From Gemmatimonadota bacterium (GTDB lineage Bacteria > Latescibacterota > UBA2968 > UBA8231), in assembly GCA_018673255.1 (NCBI GenBank), contig JABHDC010000215.1, forward strand, positions 1 to 64,000: a stretch of 64,000 bases of DNA. The letters are read 5' to 3'. Positions 8,953 through 18,417 of this stretch are shown here, in pieces; the stretch's first letter is position 1, and every line of letters starts with the position of its first letter. A program made the translations under genes and the position numbers. The notes beneath the pieces are model-generated. The model had not been told where the DNA came from. It was given only the letters and a program-made list of their open reading frames with translations, and did no database searches.

Positions 8953-9765
8953 GTGGAAGGATGGGTCGACATTCACTGTCACGCACTTCCGGGAGTCGAC
9001 GACGGTGCTCCGGATGTCGACACCTCGTTGGCCATGCTGCGTACTGCCGTCGGCGAAGGGTTGCGACAGGCTGTGGTGACGCCCCACTACTCGGCCAATG
9101 CCGAGCCTGACCAGTTGCGTGTGCACGAAAGCGTATTTTCTGACCTGGTCTCGGCTGTCGCTGCCGAAGGCTTGCCAGTAGAGCTGCATCTTGGGGTCGA
9201 AATGGCTTTTCGCTTTGGCCTCCAAGAGGTGGCCATCGACGCGTCGGCCCGCTTGGCCGGTGGCCAGTATGTCCTCGTGGACCTGCCACCGGGCCCCCTT
9301 TCGCCGGGTCTGGAGCAGGCATTCTTCGCGTTACGCACTGCCGGCTGGCGCCCGATCCTTGCCCATCCGGAGCGTCACCGCGAGTTAGCACGTCAGCCAG
9401 AGCGGATCCAGCGCCTGCGTGATCAGGATCTGCTGCTTCAGGTCAATGCGGGCAGTCTTGTCGGGAAATTTGGTCGTCGTGCGATGGCGACGGCTCAGCT
9501 GCTGGTCGAGCGAGGCTGGGCGGACTTCATCGCGAGTGATGGTCACGATCTGCATAAGCGCCCGATGACGGTACGCGCCGCCGCAGATCGACTGCTTGGC
9601 CTCGTTGGGGCGGAGCGAACACGGCAGTTATTGTGCGACAATCCGGCGTGCGTCATGTCTGGCGCCGCGATCGAACCCTATCACCCCGCCGTCTCCGGAC
9701 GTCGCGGGGGCCTTGGTCAGTGGATCCAACGGCGGTTTGCGCCATCCGCTGCCACCAGGGGATGA
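8953..9765 (+). CDS. CpsB/YwqE-type PHP tyrosine-protein phosphatase
   Basis: Metal-dependent phosphatase of the PHP fold, best known for removing phosphate from tyrosine kinases that control capsule or exopolysaccharide export. The PHP motifs appear in order: DIHCHALPGVDDG at residues 6-18, TPHY, the GVEM glutamate, LAHPERH and SDGHD. Length (270 residues) fits. The GTG start lies 6 bp after the GGGPS-like gene. No tyrosine kinase or capsule locus is in the window, so the substrate is unknown; other PHP phosphoesterase activities are possible. Confidence 0.82.
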   Translation: MEGWVDIHCHALPGVDDGAPDVDTSLAMLRTAVGEGLRQAVVTPHYSANAEPDQLRVHESVFSDLVSAVAAEGLPVELHLGVEMAFRFGLQEVAIDASARLAGGQYVLVDLPPGPLSPGLEQAFFALRTAGWRPILAHPERHRELARQPERIQRLRDQDLLLQVNAGSLVGKFGRRAMATAQLLVERGWADFIASDGHDLHKRPMTVRAAADRLLGLVGAERTRQLLCDNPACVMSGAAIEPYHPAVSGRRGGLGQWIQRRFAPSAATRG

Positions 9766-9771
9766 GTGAGG

Positions 9772-10044
9772 ATGATAGAGAAGACAGTTGTAATCACCAA
9801 CCGGCTGGGAATTCACGCCCGGCCGGCAACAGTATTCGTTCAGGCTGCCTCGAAGCACGATGCGGACATCTTCCTGTCGAAAGGGGATGTGAGCCGCGTC
9901 AATGGTAAGTCGATCATGGGCGTGATGATGCTGGCCGCCGAGCAGGGCGCCGAGGTGCTAGTGGAGGCCGATGGTCCTGATGCTGAGACAGCTGTTGAAC
10001 AGCTGTCCGAACTGCTGGCGAACGATTTCGAGGATAAGATCTGA
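9772..10044 (+). CDS. ptsH: Phosphocarrier protein HPr
   Basis: Small phosphocarrier that takes phosphate from enzyme I. The active histidine lies in GIHARPA and is exactly residue 15 if translation starts at ATG 9772; AGGGG (9757-9761) is at a suitable distance. A GTG two codons earlier (9766) is the alternative. The regulatory serine region KSIMG (Ser47, equivalent of Ser46) is kept, so control by an HPr kinase is possible. It is followed after 5 bp by ptsI. No EII permease component is in the window. Confidence 0.95.
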   Translation: MIEKTVVITNRLGIHARPATVFVQAASKHDADIFLSKGDVSRVNGKSIMGVMMLAAEQGAEVLVEADGPDAETAVEQLSELLANDFEDKI

Positions 10045-10049
10045 GGCCC

Positions 10050-11825
10050 ATGGGTCCCTCGTACCACAACTACGTCGGAGTTGCCGCGTCGCCCGGTATT
10101 GCGATCGGCAAGGCCTTCACGCACGCTGGCGCCCGTCCCGTCGTGTCGCAACGACGCGTATCATCCGCGCGCGTTGAACCGGAGCGATCCCGCTTTACCA
10201 GTGCGCTGGTATCGGTGGCCGAAACCGTGCGTCGCACGCGGGATCGAGTCGAAATCGAACATGGTCAGGACCTGGCCCAGATCTTCGAGGCGCAACTGGC
10301 TATGCTGGCCGATGCAGAGGTCCGCGACCGGACACTCCAGATTATCGGCGAACGCCACTGGCCGGCTGAGCGAGCTTTTGCGGAGACGATGGCGGGATTG
10401 TGCGCTGCCTTCGAGCAGATAGACAACGAGTATCTGCGTGCTCGTGTTGGCGATTTGCATGATATCGAACAGCAGGTGCTCACCGAGTTGTCGGGCGGTG
10501 CGATGCCAGGTCTACAGACACTGCGCAGCAATACCGTGATCATCGCACGCGATCTGTTGCCGTCCGAAGTTGCCCAGTTGGGTCGACGCCTGGTCACAGG
10601 ATTGGTGATCGATGTCGGTGGGGCCACGTCCCACACCAGTATCATCGCCCGATCTCTTGGCTTGCCGACGGTGGTAGGCGCAGAAGGGGCATCGCGCCGC
10701 ATCGCCTCCGGCAGTCGAGTGATTGTGGATGGTGATGAAGGCGTCGTCCATGCCCTGCCGACGGCCCCAGTGTTACGCTACTTCCGCAGCGAACGTCGTC
10801 GACAACTGCGACGTGAGCGGGATCTGAGTGAGCGACGATCTCTGCCCTCGGTTACCGTCGATGACTTCAAGGTTCAGTTGTGTGCCAACGTGGATCTTCC
10901 CCAGGAGATCGATCTCGCCCTCGCCAATGGCGCCGAAGGCGTGGGCATGTGTCGCACGGAATTCCTCTACCTGGGCCATGTACTGCCCGGAGAGCAGCAG
11001 CAATACGAGTCCTATCGAGCGATCGTGGAGGCCATGTCGCCGCGTCCAGTCGTGATCCGCACCCTTGATCTGGGCGGTGACAAACTCAGTCATGCCGTCG
11101 ACACGTCGGCCGAGGCCAATCCAATGCTGGGCTGGCGCGGGATCCGCATCTGTCTCGACACGCCCTCTCTGTTCAAGACGCAGATCAAGGCGATCCTGCG
11201 AGCCGCTGCCTGTGGCGATGCACGGATCCTGCTGCCCATGGTCAGCAGGATCGACGAGGTCCGCCGGGCGAGGAGCCTGATTTCTGAGGCGGCCTCCGAA
11301 CTGGCCGCAGAAGGTATCGATCACAGGGCCGATTGTGATCTGGGTGTCATGATCGAGGTTCCATCAGCGGCGATCATGGCGCGGCAGTTTGCTGAAGAAG
11401 TTGAGTTCTTCAGTCTGGGTACCAATGACCTGGTCCAGTACACCCTCGCTGTCGATCGCGGCACAGCACGGGTGGCCAATCTCTACGATCCTCTCCATCC
11501 GGCCGTCTTGCGGCTTATTCGCGAGGTCAGCGACAGTGCGCGTGACGCGGGCATTTCGGCGGCCATCTGCGGTGAGATGGCCAGCGATCCAGAAGCAGCG
11601 GTTGTGCTGCTGGGCCTTGGGGTCATGCAGCTGAGTGTAAGCTCAACGGCGATTCCCGAACTCAAGGAAGTCGTGCGTGCCATTCGATTGTCTGACGCAC
11701 GCGAATTGGCCGAAGAGGCGCTGACCTTGACATCCGGGGCGGAAGTTCGCCATCTGGTGCAGAGCCGAATCGGCCCGGCGTTGCGGCTTGCGCGCCCTGC
11801 CCGGCCTGCCGGCGAGCGTCCATGA
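10050..11825 (+). CDS. ptsI: Phosphoenolpyruvate-protein phosphotransferase (enzyme I)
   Basis: Autophosphorylates from PEP and passes phosphate to HPr. The swivelling domain carries the active histidine in GGATSHTSIIARSLGLP at about residue 195. The C-terminal PEP-binding TIM barrel shows GVGMCRTEFLY, DLGGDK, the FSLGTNDLVQY strand and the catalytic CGEM cysteine. At 591 residues it is complete. It forms a ptsH-ptsI pair and its TGA overlaps the ATG of the nucleotidyltransferase. With no EII nearby and a glucokinase encoded at 37360-38352, a regulatory role or a distant EII are both open. Confidence 0.96.
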   Translation: MGPSYHNYVGVAASPGIAIGKAFTHAGARPVVSQRRVSSARVEPERSRFTSALVSVAETVRRTRDRVEIEHGQDLAQIFEAQLAMLADAEVRDRTLQIIGERHWPAERAFAETMAGLCAAFEQIDNEYLRARVGDLHDIEQQVLTELSGGAMPGLQTLRSNTVIIARDLLPSEVAQLGRRLVTGLVIDVGGATSHTSIIARSLGLPTVVGAEGASRRIASGSRVIVDGDEGVVHALPTAPVLRYFRSERRRQLRRERDLSERRSLPSVTVDDFKVQLCANVDLPQEIDLALANGAEGVGMCRTEFLYLGHVLPGEQQQYESYRAIVEAMSPRPVVIRTLDLGGDKLSHAVDTSAEANPMLGWRGIRICLDTPSLFKTQIKAILRAAACGDARILLPMVSRIDEVRRARSLISEAASELAAEGIDHRADCDLGVMIEVPSAAIMARQFAEEVEFFSLGTNDLVQYTLAVDRGTARVANLYDPLHPAVLRLIREVSDSARDAGISAAICGEMASDPEAAVVLLGLGVMQLSVSSTAIPELKEVVRAIRLSDARELAEEALTLTSGAEVRHLVQSRIGPALRLARPARPAGERP

Positions 11826-12814
11826 CATCGGCCGACACCTGGGCCGTTGTTCCCGTCGCCGGCTCGGGCGCCCGACTGCGTCCCCACACGCACACGCGGC
11901 CCAAACCGCTGTTGCAGGTGGCTGGCAAACCCATCATCGGACACATCCTCGATCAGTTGGCTCCCCTGGGCATTGAGCGAATTGTTCTCATTGTCGGCTA
12001 CATGGGCGATCGTATCGTCGATTACGTCAGGGCGCATCATCACTTCCGACAGGTCGAGTTCGTCGAACAGACGGAACTTCTCGGACTCGGTCATGCGATC
12101 TGGCTGGCGCGTGATGTCGTTGACGATGCGCCGATGCTGAATGTGTACGGCGACACGATCTTCCAGGCGGATCTGAGCCAGGTGCTGCAGGTCGAAGGAG
12201 ACGGTGCACTCGGCGTCAAACGTGTTGACGATCCGCGTCGCTTTGGTGTTGTGGTTGAAGCGGAGGGTCACGTTCAGCGCCTGGTCGAGAAGCCATCGGA
12301 TTTTGTGTCGGATCTGGCCATCGTCGGCGTCAACTATATCCGGCACTCGAAGATGTTATTCGAGTGCCTCGGCCGCCTCATCCGCGATGGGGAGCGCACC
12401 CGTGGCGAATTCCAGCTGACCGATGCTTTTCAGCGAATGGTCGACGCAGGTGCACAACTGAGTACATTTCCAGTAGCTCACTGGTTTGACTGCGGCACGC
12501 AACAGGCGTTGCTGGCCACGAATCAGGCCCTGCTGGATGGACAGATATCGGCACAGGCCAGAGAAGGCGTTGTTCTTCGTCCGCCGGTGCATATCGACCC
12601 AACAGCTGACGTTCGCGACGCGATCATCGGACCGCATGTATCGGTTGGTGCCGGCGCACGTGTGCACAGGGCTGTCGTGAGCAACAGCATTATCGGTGAC
12701 GAAGCGGTTGTCGAGGGAATCGTGTTGGAGGATTCCCTGGTCGGCTACCAGGCCATCGTCACCGGTCGTCCTCATCATCTCAATGTGGGAGATCTTTCAC
12801 AGATCACCAGCTAA
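11822..12814 (+). CDS. Sugar-phosphate nucleotidyltransferase with left-handed beta-helix tail
   Basis: Makes an NDP-sugar from a sugar-1-phosphate and NTP. The N-terminal Rossmann-like domain has the pyrophosphorylase signature [20 protein letters not shown] (residues about 11-30) and the FGVV and VEKP motifs. The last 80 residues ([20 protein letters not shown] onward) are hexapeptide repeats of a left-handed beta helix. This layout resembles long glucose-1-phosphate thymidylyltransferases and UDP-sugar pyrophosphorylases; the base and sugar cannot be fixed from sequence alone. The ATG overlaps the ptsI stop. It would feed envelope glycan synthesis together with the NDP-sugar epimerase at 41204-42130. 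Confidence 0.85.
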   Translation: MTSADTWAVVPVAGSGARLRPHTHTRPKPLLQVAGKPIIGHILDQLAPLGIERIVLIVGYMGDRIVDYVRAHHHFRQVEFVEQTELLGLGHAIWLARDVVDDAPMLNVYGDTIFQADLSQVLQVEGDGALGVKRVDDPRRFGVVVEAEGHVQRLVEKPSDFVSDLAIVGVNYIRHSKMLFECLGRLIRDGERTRGEFQLTDAFQRMVDAGAQLSTFPVAHWFDCGTQQALLATNQALLDGQISAQAREGVVLRPPVHIDPTADVRDAIIGPHVSVGAGARVHRAVVSNSIIGDEAVVEGIVLEDSLVGYQAIVTGRPHHLNVGDLSQITS

Positions 12815-12846
12815 GCATTCAATCCCCAAAGGGAGGTCTTTTTTTC

Positions 12847-14007
12847 GTGAGTTCCTATCTCTTTACATCTGAATCCGTCTCTGAAGGACATCCGGACAAG
12901 GTCGCGGACCAAATCTCAGATGCGATTCTCGATGCCATGCTCGCAGGCGACAAGGATTCGCGTGTCGCTTGTGAAACCCTGGTTACGACGGGCCAGGTTG
13001 TTGTAGCAGGTGAAGTCACGTCGAAGACGCTTGTCGATATCCAGGCTACCGTTCGTGATGTCGTCCAAGACATCGGCTATGACGATCCCGACATGGGCTT
13101 CGACTACCGATCCTGTGGTGTATCGGTCATGCTGGACCAACAATCGCCGGATATTTCCCAGGGCGTGACTGAGTCTGCGGGGCTTCACACCGAGATGGGT
13201 GCCGGTGATCAGGGCATGATGTTCGGCTACGCCTGCCGCGAGACGCCACAGCTGATGCCTCTGCCGATCAGCCTGGCGCACAAGCTGCTGCAGCACATGG
13301 CGAAGCTGCGCAAGCAGGGCACGATTCCCTATCTGCGCCCCGATGCCAAGTCACAGGTGACTGTCGAGTATGTGGATGGCAAGCCCAAGAGAGTGACGGC
13401 TGTCGTCATCTCCACGCAGCACGACGAGAAGGTGACGCACAAGCAGATTCAGCGAGACATGATCAAGCAGGTGGTCCAGAAAGTGATCCCCGCCCGATTG
13501 CTCGACAGTGATACCGTCTATCACATCAACCCCACGGGCCGATTCGTCATCGGTGGCCCCCACGGGGACTGCGGTCTCACCGGTCGCAAGATCATCGTCG
13601 ACACCTACGGTGGAATGTGTCCCCATGGCGGCGGGGCCTTTTCCGGCAAGGATCCGTCGAAAGTCGACCGCAGCGCCCACTATATGGCGCGCTACGTCGC
13701 CAAGAATGTCGTTGCCGCCAAGCTGGCCGATCGTTGCGAAGTGCAGTTGGCCTACGCCATCGGTGTGTCAGAACCTGTGTCCATTCTCGTCGACACCTTT
13801 GGCACGGGCCGGTTGCAGGATGAGGAGCTGGCCGTGATTCTGCCGGAAGTCTTCGACCTGACACCTAAGGGAATCATCACCAAGCTCAGACTGAAGCGAC
13901 CGATCTATCGCAAGACCACCAACTACGGCCACTTTGGTCGCAGTGACGCGGATTTCACGTGGGAGAAGACGGATCGAGTTCGTGCTTTGCTCAAGGCCGC
14001 CGGGTAA
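12847..14007 (+). CDS. metK: S-adenosylmethionine synthetase
   Basis: Forms SAM from methionine and ATP. All motifs are present: [18 protein letters not shown] near the start, [12 protein letters not shown], and the P-loop-like [17 protein letters not shown]. At 386 residues it is standard. The start is GTG with a strong SD, AAGGGAGGT, 8 nt upstream. Only 32 bp separate it from the preceding gene, too little for a SAM riboswitch, so control at that level is not supported. Confidence 0.97.
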   Translation: MSSYLFTSESVSEGHPDKVADQISDAILDAMLAGDKDSRVACETLVTTGQVVVAGEVTSKTLVDIQATVRDVVQDIGYDDPDMGFDYRSCGVSVMLDQQSPDISQGVTESAGLHTEMGAGDQGMMFGYACRETPQLMPLPISLAHKLLQHMAKLRKQGTIPYLRPDAKSQVTVEYVDGKPKRVTAVVISTQHDEKVTHKQIQRDMIKQVVQKVIPARLLDSDTVYHINPTGRFVIGGPHGDCGLTGRKIIVDTYGGMCPHGGGAFSGKDPSKVDRSAHYMARYVAKNVVAAKLADRCEVQLAYAIGVSEPVSILVDTFGTGRLQDEELAVILPEVFDLTPKGIITKLRLKRPIYRKTTNYGHFGRSDADFTWEKTDRVRALLKAAG

Positions 14008-14039
14008 TTGCCTTCATGACAGGTGATGTCTCCCACAGA

Positions 14040-14069
14040 TTGAGTGGCGCGATGTGAGTATCCTATATT
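14040..14069 (+). promoter_or_regulatory. Candidate sigma-70-type promoter for the lipoprotein/barrel pair
   Basis: TTGAGT (14040-14045) and TATATT (14064-14069) are separated by 18 bp and stand about 78 bp before the lipoprotein start, in the first gap of more than 100 bp after the long + strand run. It is a sequence match only. Confidence 0.4.
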
Positions 14070-14146
14070 GCACAGCTGTGTCTCAACGTGGCCAATGGGG
14101 TCCCGAAGACACCGCGTACAGACTGACAGCAAAAAGGAGAGGGCAG

Positions 14147-16198
14147 ATGAGGCCTGTGACCCCCACCAGGGTTTCCGGGCGATTCGGCACGATCGTTGCG
14201 ACGCTGGCTGCCAGCCTCTGGCTTGGTGCTTGCGCCGTCCAGAGTCCGGAAGTTCCGCGACTCGAGTTCACTGTCAGCGTCTCTGTCGCCAACGACACGA
14301 CGACAATCGCTGAAGTGGCCTCCGATCGATCCGAGTTTCTCGAGATCAGTGATGATGCCCTGGGCATCAATTTCAGTACCGAATTTGGCGTCGACTCCCG
14401 CCAGGAAGTAGGGGATCGGCTGTCGGTGACACCGCAAGCCAACAGCTTCGCGACGCAGTTGGGCACGATCTCTCTGCCTGGCGCCGACGTTCCCGCGATT
14501 CCACCCATCACACTCAGTCAGCTGCTTGGCCAGACGATCGAGAGTGGCACAACGTTGCCGATCCTGCCGGCGCAGACGATCGACACCGGCATCGACGTGC
14601 CACTGGAAAGTGTGACGTCGTTGGTGATCGAGTCGGGTGGCATTATCCTGGACGTGACCAACACGTTCCCCGTCGATCTCGAGAATGTCGTGTTCTCCCT
14701 CGTGGATGTGGGCAATGGGAACCGCCTGATCGATAGCATCAACATGGGAACCATTGCCGCCAATGGTGGCTCCTCGTCCGACAGCTTCGACCTGGCAGGC
14801 GAGACGATCTCCGGCGATCTGGAATTGGGGATCTCCGCTGGCACCGCTCAGGGCACGAATGTGACCATTCAGGGCAATCCTGGAATCGAGTTCGGTCTCG
14901 AGGTCCTGCCTCTGGAGGTGACTGAAGCAACAGCACGCATTTCCCAGCAGGAATTCTCAGCAGATCAGACACTGGATTTCCCCGATGACCGCATTCAGGT
15001 CACCGAGGCTCTCATCAGTGAAGGGGGTCTGACATTTCGCGTGACGAATGAAATTCCCGTGATCATGGAGCTCGAATTCACGCTCAGTGATCTGCAGGAT
15101 GCATCCGGTACGTCGCAGACATTCCTGATCGATTCACTCGGTTCGGAGCCGCGCGAGGTGACCTTCGATCTGAGGAACAACCGCTTCGCCCCGGCCGATC
15201 CGCTGGCTCTGCAACTTTCCTATGCTGCCCGCACCATCGATTCTGGCGGTGAGGTGACGATTCGGTCGGACGGCGAGATCATCGTCGAAGCGATCACCGA
15301 GCAGTTGACATTTAGTCGTGTGGCCGGGATCCTGGACAATCTCGAGATCGAGATTCCCGAGCAGACGCAGACGATCGATTTCCCCCAGGGTCTTGATAAC
15401 GTCGCTCTGGCGGAGACGGAATTGGCCGTCTACGTCACCTCGGCCGTCGGCTTCAATAGCGGTATCACCCTCGACATCCGGGGTACCAATAGCGCTGGCC
15501 AGTCTGCATCTCTGCTGGTGGACGAGGTCTTCCCTGCGGGAAGTCCTGAATCGCCGCAGACGATCATCATCCGGCCAGAGGCGGCGGAATTGACGGACTT
15601 CCTCAATCTGTTGCCGACGAGCGTGACGGTCACCCCATCGGTTTTTGTCGGGGACGGCATCAGCGAAGAAGTGATCGAGCCGAGTCACTGGGTGCAGGTC
15701 GACAGCGTGCAGTTCCGGGCGCCGGCCGCCTTCCAGGTTCGTGAGGCGACCCAGATTCAGCCCGATCCGGTCCGCCGCACATTCACCGACGATGAAGCGC
15801 GAGACCGCATCAGCTCCAACGTTCGAAGTGCCGGTGTTCGCACCACGATCGAGAATCACGTCCCCCTCGCCGTGGGTGTGCGCCTGTTCGTTGGCGCGAC
15901 CGAAGCGACGGTCTATACCAATCCGACGCTCGTGATCCCGCCTCTGGATGAGCCTGCCTTCGCCGTATCGGCAGCGCCTTTCGATGGCAGTCGGGTCTCT
16001 GCCAGTGCCTTCAATACGCAGAACGTGACGCTCACGAAGGACGATATCCTCAAATTGCTTGAGCCGGTCTACTACACGGGGATTCAGATCGCGATTGATG
16101 GCACAGATGGTGATGTCGCCCTGGCTGGCAGCGACTACGTCGTGGTCCAGGCGGGCAGTCAGATCATTCTTGAACTCAACAAAGACCTCGTCGATTAA
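14147..16198 (+). CDS. Repeat-containing outer-envelope lipoprotein, unknown function
   Basis: I do not recognise a named family. The start at ATG 14147 has the SD AAGGAGAGGG and gives a lipoprotein signal with lipobox LGAC (Cys about residue 29); the longer open frame from 14054 lacks these. The mature part (about 655 residues) is beta-rich, poor in Lys and Cys, and contains at least four related modules about 130 residues apart, centred on LDVTNTFPVDLENVVFSL, FRVTNEIPVIMELEFTL, VYVTSAVGFNSGITLDI and TTIENHVPLAVGVRLFV. The pattern recalls LEA/WHy-like or Ig-like beta sandwiches. It lies 15 bp before an outer-membrane barrel gene, suggesting a surface or periplasmic partner protein. Confidence 0.8.
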   Translation: MRPVTPTRVSGRFGTIVATLAASLWLGACAVQSPEVPRLEFTVSVSVANDTTTIAEVASDRSEFLEISDDALGINFSTEFGVDSRQEVGDRLSVTPQANSFATQLGTISLPGADVPAIPPITLSQLLGQTIESGTTLPILPAQTIDTGIDVPLESVTSLVIESGGIILDVTNTFPVDLENVVFSLVDVGNGNRLIDSINMGTIAANGGSSSDSFDLAGETISGDLELGISAGTAQGTNVTIQGNPGIEFGLEVLPLEVTEATARISQQEFSADQTLDFPDDRIQVTEALISEGGLTFRVTNEIPVIMELEFTLSDLQDASGTSQTFLIDSLGSEPREVTFDLRNNRFAPADPLALQLSYAARTIDSGGEVTIRSDGEIIVEAITEQLTFSRVAGILDNLEIEIPEQTQTIDFPQGLDNVALAETELAVYVTSAVGFNSGITLDIRGTNSAGQSASLLVDEVFPAGSPESPQTIIIRPEAAELTDFLNLLPTSVTVTPSVFVGDGISEEVIEPSHWVQVDSVQFRAPAAFQVREATQIQPDPVRRTFTDDEARDRISSNVRSAGVRTTIENHVPLAVGVRLFVGATEATVYTNPTLVIPPLDEPAFAVSAAPFDGSRVSASAFNTQNVTLTKDDILKLLEPVYYTGIQIAIDGTDGDVALAGSDYVVVQAGSQIILELNKDLVD

Positions 16199-16213
16199 CC
16201 CAGGAGCAGACTG

Positions 16214-17629
16214 ATGAAATTCCGCACGTATATAGGTATTGCGGCAGTCCTGACTCTTGGACTGCAGACTGTCACCCACGCTGTTGGTGATGGCTCGCCT
16301 CGCGCCATGGGGCTGGCCGGATCCTACACGGCGTTGGCCCGTGGCCCGGAAGCCGTGCAGTGGAATCCCGCCAATCTCGGACTGCGGTCGAGCCCGACCT
16401 TCAAGTGGGAACTGCTCAACTTCGGCCTCAACTATTCCATGGAGAACAATGCGTTCTCCGTGCAGACCTACAACGACAACTTCACCGATGACCAGCACTT
16501 CATCGGTGAATCAGAGAAGAGTGATCTGCTCAGTGATGTGCCCAGTGACGGGTTGCGCTTCAATGTTGATCTGGAGCCATTCTTCGCCGCCGGGCTGCCT
16601 CTGAACGGGGGCGTCGCTTTCCCGCTGCCCAAAGAGATTCATTCTGCCATCACCACGACAGTTACCATGGGGATGGAAGGTGAATTGCCGAAAGACATGT
16701 TCGAGTTGATGGTTTTCGGCAACCAATTCGAGGCGGACCGCCTCGCTGACGGGCTCAATGGCAACTACGACATCTCCGAGTGGGATGGATCCGCGTGGGG
16801 GCTGGTCGGGCTCAACTGGGCCTTTGCCAAGCCGATCCACGTTCGTCGGCATGAGAGCATCTCGCCCTATCTGCGCGAACTGTCGGTGGGTGCCACGTTG
16901 AAGTTTATGGGTGGTGCCTACGGTGAGATCCTGCGCTCCGGTGGCGCCGGCTTCGTGTCGCGCGTGGAGGGCACGGATCTCGAGTCCTACGTGATTGCGC
17001 AGCACGGCACCGGTTTCGGCTTCGGTATCGATCTGGGTGTTGCCGGCGTCCTGAAAGACGGCAAGACCACCGTCAGTATCGGCTTGCTCGATTTCATCGA
17101 CAGCTACAGTTGGAGTGGCGATGTTGCCCAGGATTCGATCTTTGCCAGTGCCACCGACCTGCGGGTGACCAGCCTGCTGGACGTGGATAAGGCTGAAGAT
17201 ATCCTGGACAATGGCGATGTTGATGGCGATGGCGACACGGATTTCCACCAGGAGATCGGCACTGAAAGCTTCAGTCGGTCATTGCCGGCCCGCCTGCGGA
17301 TTGGCGTCAGCCACCGGCCCATGGAGCGCCTGACGGTGGCTGGTAACTACGATCAGGCCTTCAGTACCGGCTTTGGTCTCGAGACGACACCCCGGCTATC
17401 TTTTGGCGCCGAGTATCGTCTGGTGAACTGGCTGCCGGCCCGGATCGGACTCTCGGTGGGTGGGCGATCTGCATCCTCATCCATCGGTTTCGCCTTTGGT
17501 CCATTCAGCGTGTTCCACATGCAGTTGCAGTTGCTGGATACAGCATTGGTCACCCGCGGCGGTGTCCTGCCCGGTTCGGCCAAGGGCAGTCAGATTTCGG
17601 TGATGCTCTTCCGCTTTAATCTGATCTGA
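16214..17629 (+). CDS. FadL/PorV-like outer-membrane beta-barrel protein
   Basis: A 471-residue protein with a cleavable signal (ends near VTHA) and the typical start of FadL/PorV-like barrels: SPRAMGLAGSYTALARG followed by VQWNPANLGL. The remainder alternates hydrophobic and polar residues as in a beta barrel, with an acidic DGDGDTD loop near residue 337. SD: CAGGAGCAG. Only 15 bp separate it from the lipoprotein gene, and a strong terminator follows, so the two make one unit. It may be a hydrophobic-compound channel or a secretion-associated barrel; the sequence does not decide. Confidence 0.8.
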   Translation: MKFRTYIGIAAVLTLGLQTVTHAVGDGSPRAMGLAGSYTALARGPEAVQWNPANLGLRSSPTFKWELLNFGLNYSMENNAFSVQTYNDNFTDDQHFIGESEKSDLLSDVPSDGLRFNVDLEPFFAAGLPLNGGVAFPLPKEIHSAITTTVTMGMEGELPKDMFELMVFGNQFEADRLADGLNGNYDISEWDGSAWGLVGLNWAFAKPIHVRRHESISPYLRELSVGATLKFMGGAYGEILRSGGAGFVSRVEGTDLESYVIAQHGTGFGFGIDLGVAGVLKDGKTTVSIGLLDFIDSYSWSGDVAQDSIFASATDLRVTSLLDVDKAEDILDNGDVDGDGDTDFHQEIGTESFSRSLPARLRIGVSHRPMERLTVAGNYDQAFSTGFGLETTPRLSFGAEYRLVNWLPARIGLSVGGRSASSSIGFAFGPFSVFHMQLQLLDTALVTRGGVLPGSAKGSQISVMLFRFNLI

Positions 17630-17661
17630 TCTCTCGCAAGATCAGACCCATTGCTATCTGG

Positions 17662-17706
17662 GGGGGGACGGCCGAAATGGCCGTCCCTTCCTTTTTTTTG
17701 TTTTTT
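17662..17706 (+). terminator. Rho-independent terminator
   Basis: GGGACGGCC (17665-17673) pairs perfectly with GGCCGTCCC (17679-17687) across a GAAAT loop, followed by a long T-rich run. It ends the lipoprotein/barrel unit. Confidence 0.92.
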
Positions 17707-17811
17707 CACGATTCCTAACAGATTTCCCTCATGAATCTCCAGATGGGGCCGATATATAGGAATGGCGGAATACCATTCTCCCAGTATCCCCTGCGCCCCA
17801 AGGAGGGAATC

Positions 17812-18417
17812 ATGCAAGTCGGGACGACTCAGAGCCAACATTCGCTGATTGCTTCAATCAGCGTCAGGACTCAGATCGATGCCCAGGCGGTCGTCAGCAG
17901 CGGCCCGGAAGGCAGTGAATCAGCGGTTCTGCTCAGCGTAGGCAGTGAGATCAATATCGAATACGCGAGCAAAGTTCTAGATGACAACCTGGCAGCCAGT
18001 TTTGATGCCGCCTTCGTCAAGGCCGGCCTCGATCTCAACACAGAGAGCATCCTGTCCAGTGGCCTCGATTTCTCCCCGCAGGCAACGGCAAACAGGATCC
18101 TTGAGTTCTCCACATCATTTTTCGGCGGATTCACGGCCAATCATGCTGCAGACGAGGACGGGGGTCCCGGGTTGGGGGGCTTCAAGGGCCTCATCAGGGG
18201 TGCTGTGGAGGAGGGTTTCTCCCAGGCCAAGGGTATCCTCAGCGGCATCGGTGACATATCCGGTGACGTGTCTGACGACATCGATACAACCTTCGGTCTC
18301 GTGATGGAGGGTATCGACGCCTTCGGTGAAGAAGAGGAAGAGGAAAGCCCCCTCGACGCCCCGGTGCCACCGCCTGAAGTCATCGACGCAGACGAGAGCG
18401 GCCTCCTGGCGATCTGA
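17812..18417 (+). CDS. DUF5610-like protein
   Basis: A 201-residue protein resembling the DUF5610 family: the block SPQATANRILEFSTSFFGGF, then GFKGLIRGAVEEGFSQAKGI and VSDDIDTTFGLVMEGIDAF, is the family core. The N-terminus is Ser/Gln-rich and the C-terminus acidic (EEEEEE) and Pro-rich. Function is unknown; there is no signal peptide or membrane helix. The ATG at 17812 has an ideal SD (AAGGAGGGA) 5 nt upstream; the upstream extension from 17731 is not needed. It stands alone between two terminator-like hairpins, so it is probably monocistronic and well expressed. Confidence 0.8.
   Translation: MQVGTTQSQHSLIASISVRTQIDAQAVVSSGPEGSESAVLLSVGSEINIEYASKVLDDNLAASFDAAFVKAGLDLNTESILSSGLDFSPQATANRILEFSTSFFGGFTANHAADEDGGPGLGGFKGLIRGAVEEGFSQAKGILSGIGDISGDVSDDIDTTFGLVMEGIDAFGEEEEEESPLDAPVPPPEVIDADESGLLAI

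Noticed and set aside
12815..12846. SAM riboswitch before metK
   Set aside because: The gap is only 32 bp and holds an SD; too short.
15134..16498. Long antisense open frame (454 codons)
   Set aside because: It lies opposite the repeat lipoprotein and barrel genes, which have SD, signal peptides and conserved motifs; the antisense frame shows no motif. GC-rich DNA gives long frames by chance.
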